64,000 nucleotides of DNA, from assembly GCF_900109265.1 (NCBI RefSeq), contig NZ_FNZM01000019.1, forward strand, positions 62,001-126,000, written 5' to 3'. Below the pieces are notes generated by a model that made no database searches, was not told the DNA's origin, and saw nothing but the letters and a program-made list of their open reading frames with translations. Source of the stretch: Paraburkholderia tropica. Its GTDB lineage: Bacteria; Pseudomonadota; Gammaproteobacteria; Burkholderiales; Burkholderiaceae. The position numbers and the translations under genes are program-made. The first letter of the stretch is position 1. Each line of letters opens with the position of its first letter. Shown in pieces: positions 1 to 8,460 of this stretch.

Positions 1-1
1 C

Positions 2-445
2 GGCTATCCCGAACTGCACGCGGCCACGCTCGCGGCCAACGCGCGCTGCGCGCAGTCGCTGCGCGCGCACGTCGCCGCGCAGCGACCGCTCGTCGCCGAA
101 TGCGGCGGCATGCTTTATCTGCTCGAAACGCTCACGTCCGCCGACGGCGCGTGCACGCCGATGCTCGGCCTGCTGCCCGGCGCGGCGGTCATGCAAAAGC
201 GCTTCGCCGCGCTCGGCATGCAGCGTCTCGACAGCGCGCGCCACGGCACGCTCACGGGCCACACGTTCCACTACTCGCGCGTGAGCACGCCGCTCGACGC
301 CGAGCTGCACGCGCGCCACGCGCACACCGGCGCGGCGGGCGAGCCGGTCTATCGGCACGGCACGATCGTCGCGACTTATATGCACGCCTACTGGCCTTCC
401 AATCCGGCCTTCGCAGCCGCACTTTTCCATGGCACAGCCCTTTGA
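2..445 (+). CDS. cobB: Cobyrinate a,c-diamide synthase, C-terminal part (cut by window edge)
   Basis: The open frame runs in from the left edge, so only the C-terminal 147 residues are present. It opens with GYPELH, a motif of the glutamine amidotransferase domain of CobB/CbiA enzymes, followed by AECGGMLYLL, which holds the nucleophilic cysteine of a class I glutaminase, and ends with a TYMHAYW stretch of the kind that carries the amidotransferase histidine. CobB/CbiA uses ATP and glutamine to amidate side chains a and c of the corrin ring in cobalamin synthesis. The stop lies 17 bases inside the next gene (bluB), which points to translational coupling in a cobalamin operon. The corresponding cobyric acid synthase CobQ has a related domain, but the GGYPELH-type motif favours CobB. 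No start codon is visible here. Confidence 0.85.
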   Translation, partial: GYPELHAATLAANARCAQSLRAHVAAQRPLVAECGGMLYLLETLTSADGACTPMLGLLPGAAVMQKRFAALGMQRLDSARHGTLTGHTFHYSRVSTPLDAELHARHAHTGAAGEPVYRHGTIVATYMHAYWPSNPAFAAALFHGTAL

Positions 446-1115
446 CGAAGCCGAACGCGCGGCGGTCTACCGCGCGATCTACGAACGGCGCGACATGCGC
501 CACTTCGCGCCCGGTCCCGTCGATCCGGCGACGCTGACGCGTCTGCTCGACGCCGCGCATCACGCGCCGAGCGTCGGCTTCATGCAGCCGTGGCGCATCG
601 TGCGCATCACCGACGCGGCCGTGCGCGCGCAGTTGCAGGACGCCGTCGAGCGCGAGCGCCTCGCGACCGCCGACGCGCTCGGCAAGCGTCGCGAAGAGTT
701 CATGAAGCTCAAGGTCGAGGGGATGCGCGAGTGCGGCGAACTGCTCGTCGTCGCGCTGATGGATCGGCGCGAAGCGCATATTTTCGGCCGCCGCACGCTG
801 CCGGAAATGGACCTCGCGTCGGTGGCCTGCGCGATCCAGAACATGTGGCTCGCGGCGCGCGCCGAAGGGCTCGGCATGGGCTGGGTGTCGATCTTCGACG
901 TCGACGAAGTGCACGCGCTGCTCGGCATGCCGCCCGGCGCGAAACCGGTGGCGATTCTTTGCGTCGGCCACGTCGCGGAGTTCTATCCACGGCCGATGCT
1001 CGAAATGGAGCGCTGGGCGCAGCGCAAGGCGCTCGGCGAGTGCGTCTACGAAAACCGCTGGCCGGATGCGGCTCAGGCGGGCGACGCGCCCGGCGACTCG
1101 CAAAACAAGGGCTAA
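429..1115 (+). CDS. bluB: 5,6-dimethylbenzimidazole synthase
   Basis: A 228-residue protein of the flavin nitroreductase fold. BluB breaks down reduced FMN with oxygen to make 5,6-dimethylbenzimidazole, the lower ligand of vitamin B12. Family marks are the N-terminal RRDMRHF stretch that binds the FMN phosphate, the HHAPSVGFMQPW segment near residue 45, GWVSIFD near residue 150, and a C-terminal RWPD motif. The ATG lies 17 bases before the end of the cobB-type gene, so the two are likely one transcript. Length is normal for BluB. A generic nitroreductase is the alternative, but the cobalamin neighbour and motifs make BluB the clear choice. Confidence 0.93.
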   Translation: MAQPFDEAERAAVYRAIYERRDMRHFAPGPVDPATLTRLLDAAHHAPSVGFMQPWRIVRITDAAVRAQLQDAVERERLATADALGKRREEFMKLKVEGMRECGELLVVALMDRREAHIFGRRTLPEMDLASVACAIQNMWLAARAEGLGMGWVSIFDVDEVHALLGMPPGAKPVAILCVGHVAEFYPRPMLEMERWAQRKALGECVYENRWPDAAQAGDAPGDSQNKG

Positions 1116-1295
1116 AGTCCGAAGCAGACCGCCTCGACGTTGTTGTTGTCGGGGGTGATGAGAAAGGCGCCGTCATAATCGGGCGCGGAGTCGCGCCGCA
1201 ATCCGGGCCGCAATCCGGGCCGGCCGTCGCCGATACCGCACGCTGTCCGTTGCCGCAGCACGCGAAAGCAGATTCGCGTGCGCGGCGGTCTTACG

Positions 1296-1964
1296 TCACT
1301 GCGCTTGTGGCTTTACCGAGATCACGTCGGGCATCGCCTGATTCGCGTGTTGCGCGTCGTTTTGCGCCCCCTCATGCGGTTTCATCGTCACGCGCCATTG
1401 CGCCGCGCCCGCATACGGCAGTTGCGCCAGCGCGCTCGCGACGAGATACGGCAGCGCCTGTTGCGCATCGGCGTTACGGTCGCGTTTGACCGCGCTCACC
1501 TTGTAGGCTTCGTGACCGTCGGGCAGCGCGAAGAAGCGCAGCGTCAGCGAGTGCACATAAGGATGGCCGAACCACGGGAGCGACGGCGCTTGCGCCGGCA
1601 CGCAGCCGCCCACGCAATGACCGTCCGCGACGGTGACATCGGCGGGCCGCGACGCCCATGCCGCCGACACCAGATAGTGCGCCGTATCGGACGCACCCGC
1701 CTGAACCGGCGGCGCTTCTTTGAAACCGCGCTGCGCCAGCGCCGCGCGCAGCAGCGGCTCGGCGGACAGCGGCGCATCGGCGCCGGATTGCGCGGTCCTG
1801 GCCGCCTGCTCGTCTTCAGCGGGCGTGTGCGCGAAACGGTAGCTCGCGCCCGGCGCACCGGTCTCGGCGAGGCCGCCTTGCGCGCGCACGTCGGCGCTCG
1901 GGTTCGCGCAACCTGCCAGCGCGCCCGCCATCGTCAGGGCGCAGATCGTCATCGGGATCTTCAC
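1296..1964 (-). CDS. DUF4136-like lipoprotein
   Basis: The protein has 222 residues if it starts at the GTG at 1964, which has a GGAG ribosome site 10 bases before it and gives a proper lipoprotein signal: a short basic start, a hydrophobic stretch and the lipobox AGALAGC with the lipidated cysteine at residue 19. An open frame continues upstream to 2138, but that part looks like untranslated sequence. The mature part (SYRFA near residue 45, then a DTAHYLVS strand) resembles the DUF4136 family, whose role is unknown. It is probably held in the outer membrane facing the periplasm. It stands alone, between bluB and the end of the kinase gene. The family match is by eye. Confidence 0.7.
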   Translation of the reverse strand: MKIPMTICALTMAGALAGCANPSADVRAQGGLAETGAPGASYRFAHTPAEDEQAARTAQSGADAPLSAEPLLRAALAQRGFKEAPPVQAGASDTAHYLVSAAWASRPADVTVADGHCVGGCVPAQAPSLPWFGHPYVHSLTLRFFALPDGHEAYKVSAVKRDRNADAQQALPYLVASALAQLPYAGAAQWRVTMKPHEGAQNDAQHANQAMPDVISVKPQAQ

Positions 1965-2124
1965 GGGACATACTCCATCGGAATCCTGGCCGGCCAACGC
2001 CGGCGGCATCTCATCGCATCTCATCGTCCGGACGCGGCGCACGGCGCTGCGTTCCGGCAAAACGCGCGCACATTGCGCGCTCCATCCGGGCTGACTTCCG
2101 TGTGACTTCGCGTAACTTCGCTGC

Positions 2125-4566
2125 TTATTCCGGCGCATCGAGCGCAGGCAGCGACATCGTCAACGTGGTGCCCTTGTCGGGCTCGCTTTCGACGTGGACC
2201 TCGCCGCCGTGGCGCGTCACGACCGTCTTCACGAACGCCATGCCCAGCCCCGCGCCGCTCACCTCGGGCCGCTTGCCCGCATGAAAACGCCGGAACGGCT
2301 CGAACAGCTTCGCCTGATCTTCGAGCGGAATGCCGTAGCCGTGATCGCGGATCGAGCAGATCACGCGCGGCGGCCGGCTCTGCGCGATCGCGATACTACA
2401 GACAATGCGCGTGTCCTGCGGGCTGTACTTCACCGCGTTGTTCAGAATGTTCACGAGCGCGCGCGTCATCAGCGAGCGGTCGGCGTTGATCCAGCCCATT
2501 TCGTCGCCCTCGAACGCCGTCTCGATCTGGATGCGCTTCGCCCTCGCCTGCGGCCACACTTCGTCGCTGGCGTCGATCATCAGTTCGGCGAGGCTCGTCG
2601 GCTCCAGCGCATAGACCTGCGATTCCGCGCGCGCGAGCTGCACGAAGTCGTCGGCCAGCGTGAGCGAGCGGCGCGCGTAGCGCTCGATGCGGTCCATGAC
2701 CTCGCGCACCGGCGCGGCCGCCAGCGTGCCGCGCTCGCGCTCGGTTTCGACCAGCGCGACGATCGACGCCTGCGGCGAGCGCATGTCGTGCGAAAGCAGA
2801 CGCAGCGCATCTTCGCGCTGACGCTCGGCGTCGTGCAGCGCCGTCACGTCGACGAGACCGGCGATCCAGCCTACCGCCTGGCCCTGCGCATTGGTGCAGC
2901 TCGCGTAGCGCAGCAGATAGTCGCTGCCGTCGCGCGCGCGCACTTCCACGCCGCGCTCCATCAACTGCGCGAATTCGCCGCGCGCCGGATCGAGCGGCGC
3001 GGGCCAGTGCGCATGCGCGAACGCGAGCGTCTCCGGATTCGGATCGATCGGCTTGACGAGCGCGAGGTCGCCGAACACGTCCTGCACCCAGCGCCCCTCG
3101 AACGCGCCCACGTTCAGGCGCGCGAAATAGGCACGCGCCGCGTGATTGGCGATCAGCACGATGCCGCGCAGGTCGGCGACCAGCAAGGGCTCCGGCACCG
3201 AATCGAGACTGTCCCAGACGAAGCGGCGCATGTCCTGCAAGCGCTGCGCGGCCTGCGCCATCAGGGCCATTTGCTGCGCCAGCGCGTCGCCCGCGTACTC
3301 GCGTCCGGGCGCGGGCGCCTCGGGCAGCAGGTAGGGTTCGTCGGCGAGCTGCTGCAACTCCTTGCGCAGATACGACATCGTCATTTCGAGACGCCGCCAG
3401 CTCCAGAGCGGATACGCCACGGCCAGCGCGACGATGGCCGGCACGGGCGTGAGCCAGATGCGCGCGCCGTAGAGCAGCGCCGCGCTCGCGGCCAGCGAAA
3501 GCAGCGCGAGCAACGGCAGCAGCAGCAGCGTGCGCAGCGGCGCGAACACCAGAAAGCCGGCCAGCAGCAGCGCGAGCGGCAGCAGCGAAGCCAGCACGAC
3601 GGTCGGCGGTCCGGCCGGTTCGATGGCGGTGCCGTTGAGCAGCGTATCGAGCACGAGCGCGTGGATATCGACGCCCGGCAGCGGCCCGAGCGTGCCCGAG
3701 AGCGGCGTGGCGAAGCGGTCGTAGAGCCCCGACGCCGTCACGCCCACGAGCGCCACGCGCCCGCGCAGCAGGCCGGGCGGCACGCGTCCTTCGAGCAGAT
3801 CGGCGAACGACACCTTGCGGTAGTGCTCGACGCTCGCGCTGAACGGCACGAGGAAACGCGCCTCGCTGTGCGGGCCGCCCGCGTGCAGCAGGCTGGCGTC
3901 GCGGCGCGCGGCGTCGGCGGGATAAGCGGCGTGCGCGAGCGTGACCTGGCCGCTGCGCACCGCGCGCCACAGCGGCACCATGAGTTGCGGCCAGCGCTGC
4001 CGGGCGTCGCCCTCGAACAGTGCGACGCTGCGCACGATGCCGTCCGTATCGACTTCGAGATTGATGTGGCCGATCCCGGCCGCCGCCTGCGCAAGCTGCG
4101 CGACGGGCTGGTCGACCGTGCGGCGGCCGCCGTCGGTCTCGTCGGCGGGCGACAGCAGCACGGGGAGATACGCGGGCCGCTTGCGCAGCGCCTCGCCGAA
4201 GCGCACGTCGTCGATCGACGGCTCGGTGAACAGCACGTCGTAGACCACGGCCGCCGCGCCCGCCTGCGCGAGCCGGTCGACCACCTGCGCGTGCACGCTG
4301 CGCGGCCAGGGCCAGCGGCCGAGCGCGGCCACGCTCGCATTGTCGATTTCGACGATCACGATGTCGGGCGAAACCGGCCGCTCACGCAGCGTCAGCAGGC
4401 GGTCATAGACGAGATGATCGGCGCCCAGCGTCCACTGCCCCAGCACGCTCAGCAGCACGACGAGAATGCCCGCGCACGCCACGCCCGCCCATTCGAACAG
4501 AAAGCGCCGCCCGACCGGACGGCCGAGCGGCGTGGGCGGGCTCACGCTCATGCGCGTCTGCGTCAC
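2125..4566 (-). CDS. CHASE2-domain sensor histidine kinase
   Basis: An inner-membrane kinase of 813 residues. There is one N-terminal membrane helix (about 22-42), an extracytoplasmic CHASE2 domain (about 45-330, with YDRLLTLRERP and DIVIVEIDN), three membrane helices (about 340-405), a PAS domain (about 450-570), a dimerisation domain with the phospho-accepting histidine in LLSHDMRSP (near residue 593), and a HATPase domain with NILNNAVKYS, DHGYGIP and GAGLGMAFVK. The GTG start at 4566 overlaps the stop of the FecR gene by four bases (GTGA); an ATG at 4551 is an alternative. It is the last gene of an operon with an OmpR-type regulator and a FecR/LysM protein, so these are probable partners. 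The signal is unknown. Confidence 0.92.
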   Translation of the reverse strand: MTQTRMSVSPPTPLGRPVGRRFLFEWAGVACAGILVVLLSVLGQWTLGADHLVYDRLLTLRERPVSPDIVIVEIDNASVAALGRWPWPRSVHAQVVDRLAQAGAAAVVYDVLFTEPSIDDVRFGEALRKRPAYLPVLLSPADETDGGRRTVDQPVAQLAQAAAGIGHINLEVDTDGIVRSVALFEGDARQRWPQLMVPLWRAVRSGQVTLAHAAYPADAARRDASLLHAGGPHSEARFLVPFSASVEHYRKVSFADLLEGRVPPGLLRGRVALVGVTASGLYDRFATPLSGTLGPLPGVDIHALVLDTLLNGTAIEPAGPPTVVLASLLPLALLLAGFLVFAPLRTLLLLPLLALLSLAASAALLYGARIWLTPVPAIVALAVAYPLWSWRRLEMTMSYLRKELQQLADEPYLLPEAPAPGREYAGDALAQQMALMAQAAQRLQDMRRFVWDSLDSVPEPLLVADLRGIVLIANHAARAYFARLNVGAFEGRWVQDVFGDLALVKPIDPNPETLAFAHAHWPAPLDPARGEFAQLMERGVEVRARDGSDYLLRYASCTNAQGQAVGWIAGLVDVTALHDAERQREDALRLLSHDMRSPQASIVALVETERERGTLAAAPVREVMDRIERYARRSLTLADDFVQLARAESQVYALEPTSLAELMIDASDEVWPQARAKRIQIETAFEGDEMGWINADRSLMTRALVNILNNAVKYSPQDTRIVCSIAIAQSRPPRVICSIRDHGYGIPLEDQAKLFEPFRRFHAGKRPEVSGAGLGMAFVKTVVTRHGGEVHVESEPDKGTTLTMSLPALDAPE

Positions 4567-6005
4567 CAGTCGAGCCGGAACGACTGGACCGGACTGGCTT
4601 TCTGGTAGTAGCGGCCGCCCTCGAACTGCTCGGCGATCACGGTCCAGTAATAGGTGCCCTTGGGCAGATCGCGCACCACGGCCTCACCGTCCTGGAGATC
4701 GGTGCGGTCGACGAGCGGCGCGCGCAGATCTTCCGTTTTCGCCAGCACGAAGCGAAAACGCGTGCTCTGCGCGCCGCGGTCGACGAACCAGCGGAACGCG
4801 TAGTCGCGCGAGTCGTCGACGCGGCCAGCCGTGGCGTCGAGCGAGAGGCGGCGGCGCTCGAACGCGTAGGTGGACGGCATGCCTTCGAGGCCGTTCGCGT
4901 CGATCGCGGACAGGCGCACGAAATACGTGCCGTCGTCGAGCGCGCCCGCGTCGACGCGCGGCGAGTCGCTGCGCTGATCGCGGATCATGTCGTACAGACC
5001 CGCATCGCGGCCGATCTGCACGCGATAGCCGTGTGCGCCGTCGAATGGCGCGATGTCGAAAGCGACGTGGGCCTCGTCCTGCACCCTGGCGGGATTGCGC
5101 AGATCCGGCGCGCCGAGCAGCGCGACGGGCGCGCCGGCCGCACCGCCCGCCTGCGTCAGACTGCCGTGACCGGCCGCGACCAGTTGCGTGGACGCGGCGA
5201 GCGGCGTGCCCGGCGCAGGCGCGACGGCGGCGGCGTGACCGCGCGCCGAGGCGTCGACGCCCACCGCGCCGTCGAGCACTTCCACCGCCGTCGAGCCCTT
5301 GTCGCCGTTGTAGTTCACGCGAAAGCGCGTGCCGCGCACGCCCGCGACCACCGAAGGCGAGCGGATCTGGAAGCGGTCGTCCTTCTTCGTGGCGTGCGTG
5401 ACTTCGGTATCGACTTCGCCGCCGCGCAGATTGACGACGCGATCGGTCGCGCCCGTCAGCGCGGTCTGGCGCAGCGTGGCGAGGTCGAGCGAGGTGTTGG
5501 GCGGCAGGATCAGATGCGAGCCGTCGCCGAGTTCGAGCGTGGCGAAACCTTCGTTGCCCGTCTGCACGCGGTCGCCTTCGACGAGCTTCGTGCCGACCGC
5601 GAGCGGCAGCAGCGGCGCCTGGCCGAAAGCGTGGCTCGCGGGGCCGCTGGTCGCGATCACGCGCGCGCTCAAGCCGTCCTGGCGCAGCAGCGCGACCGGC
5701 ACGCGCAGTTGCACGCCCGCCTGGAGACGGCGCGGCGCGCTCACGCCGTTCAGGCGCGCGAGCTGGCTCCAGTCGGCGGGATCGCGCAGATAACGCGCGG
5801 CGATGTCATAGAGCGAGTCGCCGGCACGCGTGACGTAGATGGCCATCGCGACGGGCCGCGGCTGCGCGAGCGGCGCGCCCGGCTGACGCGCCTGCGCGCC
5901 GCGCATGACCGGCAGCAGGCTCAGCGCGAGCGCACAGGCGAACAACGGCCGCGCCAGCGCCAGGCTTGCGCCCGCAACGGGGCGACTCGCGCGGGCGCCC
6001 CTCAC
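4563..6005 (-). CDS. Secreted LysM-FecR domain protein
   Basis: The protein has 480 residues when started at the GTG at 6005, which overlaps the stop of the response-regulator gene (GTGA). This start gives a signal peptide (RPLFACALALSLLPVM, about residues 18-34). A LysM domain (about 57-105, YVTRAGDSLYDIAARY) should bind peptidoglycan glycan chains. A FecR domain follows (about 140-230, with FATLELGDGSHLILP and GTRFRVNYNGD). The C-terminal half contains two beta-sandwich-like stretches that end in ASPVQSFRLDW. In known systems FecR proteins pass a signal across the inner membrane to a sigma factor; here there is no membrane helix after the signal peptide and no sigma gene. Its place between a regulator and a CHASE2 kinase suggests it senses something in the periplasm or cell wall for that kinase. 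Confidence 0.88.
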   Translation of the reverse strand: MRGARASRPVAGASLALARPLFACALALSLLPVMRGAQARQPGAPLAQPRPVAMAIYVTRAGDSLYDIAARYLRDPADWSQLARLNGVSAPRRLQAGVQLRVPVALLRQDGLSARVIATSGPASHAFGQAPLLPLAVGTKLVEGDRVQTGNEGFATLELGDGSHLILPPNTSLDLATLRQTALTGATDRVVNLRGGEVDTEVTHATKKDDRFQIRSPSVVAGVRGTRFRVNYNGDKGSTAVEVLDGAVGVDASARGHAAAVAPAPGTPLAASTQLVAAGHGSLTQAGGAAGAPVALLGAPDLRNPARVQDEAHVAFDIAPFDGAHGYRVQIGRDAGLYDMIRDQRSDSPRVDAGALDDGTYFVRLSAIDANGLEGMPSTYAFERRRLSLDATAGRVDDSRDYAFRWFVDRGAQSTRFRFVLAKTEDLRAPLVDRTDLQDGEAVVRDLPKGTYYWTVIAEQFEGGRYYQKASPVQSFRLDW

Positions 6006-6700
6006 GCGGCGTCCCCCTCGATGCGCTCGAGGCGGTAGCCGTAGCCGTAGATCGGCGTGAGGCGATAGCCGTTTTCGGGACGCAGACCGAGCTTCGAGCG
6101 CAGCATCGACACGTGGGTGTCCATGGTGCGCGACGGGATGTCGTCCGATTGCTTCCAGATCACGTCGAGAATGTGCGCGCGCGACAGCGGGCGGCTCAGG
6201 TGCTGGAACAGCAGCAGCGCGAGGTCGAATTCCTTCTGCGTGAGCGCGACCGCCTTGCCGGTCACCGTCACCTGACGCGACTTCAGATCGAACTCGTATT
6301 CGCCGAAGACTTCCTTCTGCGCGGGCGGTTGCAGTTGATACGCGCGACGCAGCAGCGAGCCGACGCGCGCGAGCAGCACCGGCGCGGACACCGGCTTGAC
6401 GACGTAGTCGTCGGCGCCGCTGTTGAGCATCAGCGCGATGTCCACCTCGCGGCTGCGGCTCGTCATGAACAGGACGGGCAGACGCGTGGACAGGCTTTGC
6501 CGCACCCAATGAAGAACTTCGTCGCCGGCCATGTCCGGCACGTTCCAGTCGAGCACGAGCAGGTCGAAAGTCTGCCGGCGCAGTTGCCGGACCAGTTCGC
6601 CGCCCTTGGCGAACGCGTGGCAGACGTGACCTGCCGCCATCAAGGTTTGACAGACGAAGTCGGTCTGTGCCGGATCGTCATCCAGTACTGCAATTCTCAT
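6002..6700 (-). CDS. OmpR/PhoB-family response regulator
   Basis: A protein of 232 residues starting MRIAVLDDD. The receiver domain has the acidic pocket at residues 7-9, the phospho-accepting aspartate D51 in LLVLDWNVP and the conserved lysine K102 in YVVKPVSAP. The C-terminal winged-helix domain (about 130-230) has the family signs SRTMDTHVSMLRSKLGL and GYGYRL. The ATG at 6700 is preferred to an upstream frame start at 6748 because the receiver begins directly there and a GGGG stretch precedes it. It is the first gene of the operon with the FecR/LysM protein and the CHASE2 kinase, whose gene ends overlap by four bases each, so it is probably phosphorylated by that kinase. Targets are unknown. 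Confidence 0.92.
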   Translation of the reverse strand: MRIAVLDDDPAQTDFVCQTLMAAGHVCHAFAKGGELVRQLRRQTFDLLVLDWNVPDMAGDEVLHWVRQSLSTRLPVLFMTSRSREVDIALMLNSGADDYVVKPVSAPVLLARVGSLLRRAYQLQPPAQKEVFGEYEFDLKSRQVTVTGKAVALTQKEFDLALLLFQHLSRPLSRAHILDVIWKQSDDIPSRTMDTHVSMLRSKLGLRPENGYRLTPIYGYGYRLERIEGDAA

Positions 6701-6964
6701 AGTGCCCCGCACCCAGTATCGTTTTTCATGTTCTCGGGATGGATCCACCCTGCGGTCCCGCCAGCGTTGCCGACGGCGCTGGCGAAATCCCTCCCCAACC
6801 CCGTTGCGCGCGACCCGCGCCGCGCGCGCAAACCGCCACTTTCGCAGCGTCTCGAAATAAACGGGAGCGGCAAGCGCGCCTCCGGACCGGGGATGCGGAA
6901 TCCGCTCATGGTAGACGAAAACGCTCGCATCCGACGCGCGGCCTGTGATCGTCCCGATTACCGA

Positions 6965-7471
6965 CTATCTCGGCGCCGGACGCTGGCCCAAAGGCACGAA
7001 CACATCGTCGGCCGAGGGCGCGCCCGGTTTTGCGTCCGTTTTTGCGTCTGGCTGTGCATCCGTTTGTGCGCGCCGGGCGTGATCGCCGGGCTGGCCGTGG
7101 TGTCCCTCATGCTCCGCGGCGGCCGGCGGATCGCCCGACAGCAGCGCGGCCAGATGGATGCGTACGTGCTCCCATGCGGCATGCGCATAGTCGGGCTGCG
7201 CGGCGGCGCGCGCCTGCGCAAGCACAAATGCGCGCAGCACAGTCGCGGAACATTGCGTCAACTTGTCCGAACGGCCATAGCGCGACTGACGCAGCGCCTC
7301 GCTCAGCCAGGGCAATTCGGCCTCGCACGAATCGGCGTAAGCCTCCATGGCGGCGCGCGCATGGCGGTCGCGGGCGAGGTCCAGCTCGACGCGGTCGAGA
7401 TCGCGACTGCCACCCGAAGCGTTGACGCGGGAAGCGGGCGGAAACCGGGTGCTGCCGAAGCGGAAAAACAT
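6965..7471 (-). CDS. Hypothetical protein
   Basis: A 168-residue open frame with a GAGG ribosome site 8-11 bases before the ATG at 7471. I do not recognise a family. The middle (residues 30-115) reads as amphipathic helices with several alanines and a conserved-looking core (AYADSCEAELPWLSEALRQSRYG cut short here as AYADSCEAELPW). The last 45 residues are rich in Asp, Ala, Lys and Pro and look disordered. There is no signal peptide or membrane helix. It lies upstream of the response-regulator operon on the same strand, separated by about 260 bases. Codon use is like that of the neighbours, and together with the ribosome site this supports a real gene, but function is unknown. Confidence 0.6.
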   Translation of the reverse strand: MFFRFGSTRFPPASRVNASGGSRDLDRVELDLARDRHARAAMEAYADSCEAELPWLSEALRQSRYGRSDKLTQCSATVLRAFVLAQARAAAQPDYAHAAWEHVRIHLAALLSGDPPAAAEHEGHHGQPGDHARRAQTDAQPDAKTDAKPGAPSADDVFVPLGQRPAPR

Positions 7472-8288
7472 GAAAACCTCGTGTCGCTAACGCTTGTCGC
7501 CGACCAACGCCGCCGTTCGCGCACCGCCTGGCCGCTCATCGAAGCCGCCGGCGCTACCGGACGTCGTGTGTCATGTGATGCCAGGGCGCGCCCGTCCCGG
7601 ACGTACTTGAGCGTGCTCAAGCGTGCGCGCGTGCCTGTTTGAAAGATTGAAAAACGAGTGACGATGGCCGCAGTCGCGCACCGCGTAGTCTCCGGCAGCC
7701 CTCGCCCCCGGACCAGGACCACCGGCGCGGGCGCCGACGCCACCTCGACGGCGCGTCGCACGCGGGCGGACATCACCGCCCGACGTCCGCCTGCTGGCCG
7801 CAACCGATCTCACTGCATGGCGTCATGCTCACCGCCATCGCCACTCCTACTACCAGGCGCTGTTTCCAGCGTTATGCGGCGAACTCGAGTCCGCTCTGCC
7901 TTCCACGCACCGGCGCGTCGCCGTGTCCCGATCGCGCCAGCCCCCGTAGCCGAATTCCGTGTATGTCGTGCGTGACGGGCATGGCGCCCATGCCGTCGTA
8001 TCGTGCGCGTCGATCCACTCGGGCTCGATGCCGGCCGTCATGCGGATCATGCCCGCGATGACTTGTTGGGCCGCGACGGCCTATTGTCGTCGCAAGCGGA
8101 AAAACCTACTGTCAGGGATTGTTAAATCTGTCGGAATCGACGCAGGAAGGCGTAGGGAAAAGACGCAATGAAGCGCGATGGACGGGCGTGGTCGTCGATT
8201 GTGGGCGTGAAGGAGGCGAACGTGCTGGACGGGCGCTATTTGGCAGTTCGAACGAGCTTTCCGCGATGATGAAAGCGCACGAAATAGC

Positions 8289-8362
8289 CGCTTGAAAGTG
8301 CGATGGAAAGTCGGATTGAAAGGCCGATTGGAAAGCCGATTGGAAGTCAGAACGGAAAGACA
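8289..8362. repeat. Degenerate 12-13 base tandem repeat
   Basis: About six units of the type TGGAAAGCCGAT follow one another head to tail with one to three changes each. They lie just downstream of the terminator of the lipoprotein gene (in its reading direction) and outside any gene that I accept. Confidence 0.6.
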
Positions 8363-8389
8363 GAAAGCCCGCCGTATAAGACGGCGGGC
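8359..8389 (-). terminator. Rho-independent terminator of the OmpA-type gene
   Basis: A perfect nine-base stem (8367-8375 with 8381-8389, GCCCGCCGT/ACGGCGGGC) with a five-base loop. Read on the minus strand it is followed by TTTCTGTCTTTCC. It sits about 70 bases after the stop of the lipoprotein gene. Confidence 0.75.
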
Positions 8390-8460
8390 GCGTGGGCGCA
8401 TGCGCAGGTCGCCGCGAACTGCGGACACAGGAGCGAATGCGCCGACTTGCTGCGCAGAAC

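Larger units (their letters stand above)
7472..8460. other. Long stretch without a recognised gene
   Basis: About 990 bases between the small hypothetical gene and the OmpA-type lipoprotein gene. Open frames here are short, lack ribosome sites and have no family resemblance. The part nearest the lipoprotein gene holds a degenerate short tandem repeat (8289-8362) and a strong terminator hairpin (8367-8389). The rest must carry the promoter of the hypothetical gene; I see nothing else in it. Confidence 0.5.

Noticed and set aside
2194..4608. An 804-codon frame antisense to the CHASE2 kinase gene
   Set aside because: It mirrors the kinase and is only a codon-bias shadow rich in Arg and His.
7658..7975. 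A 105-codon plus-strand frame in the 990-base gap
   Set aside because: Low-complexity Arg/Pro/Ser composition, no ribosome site; not supported.
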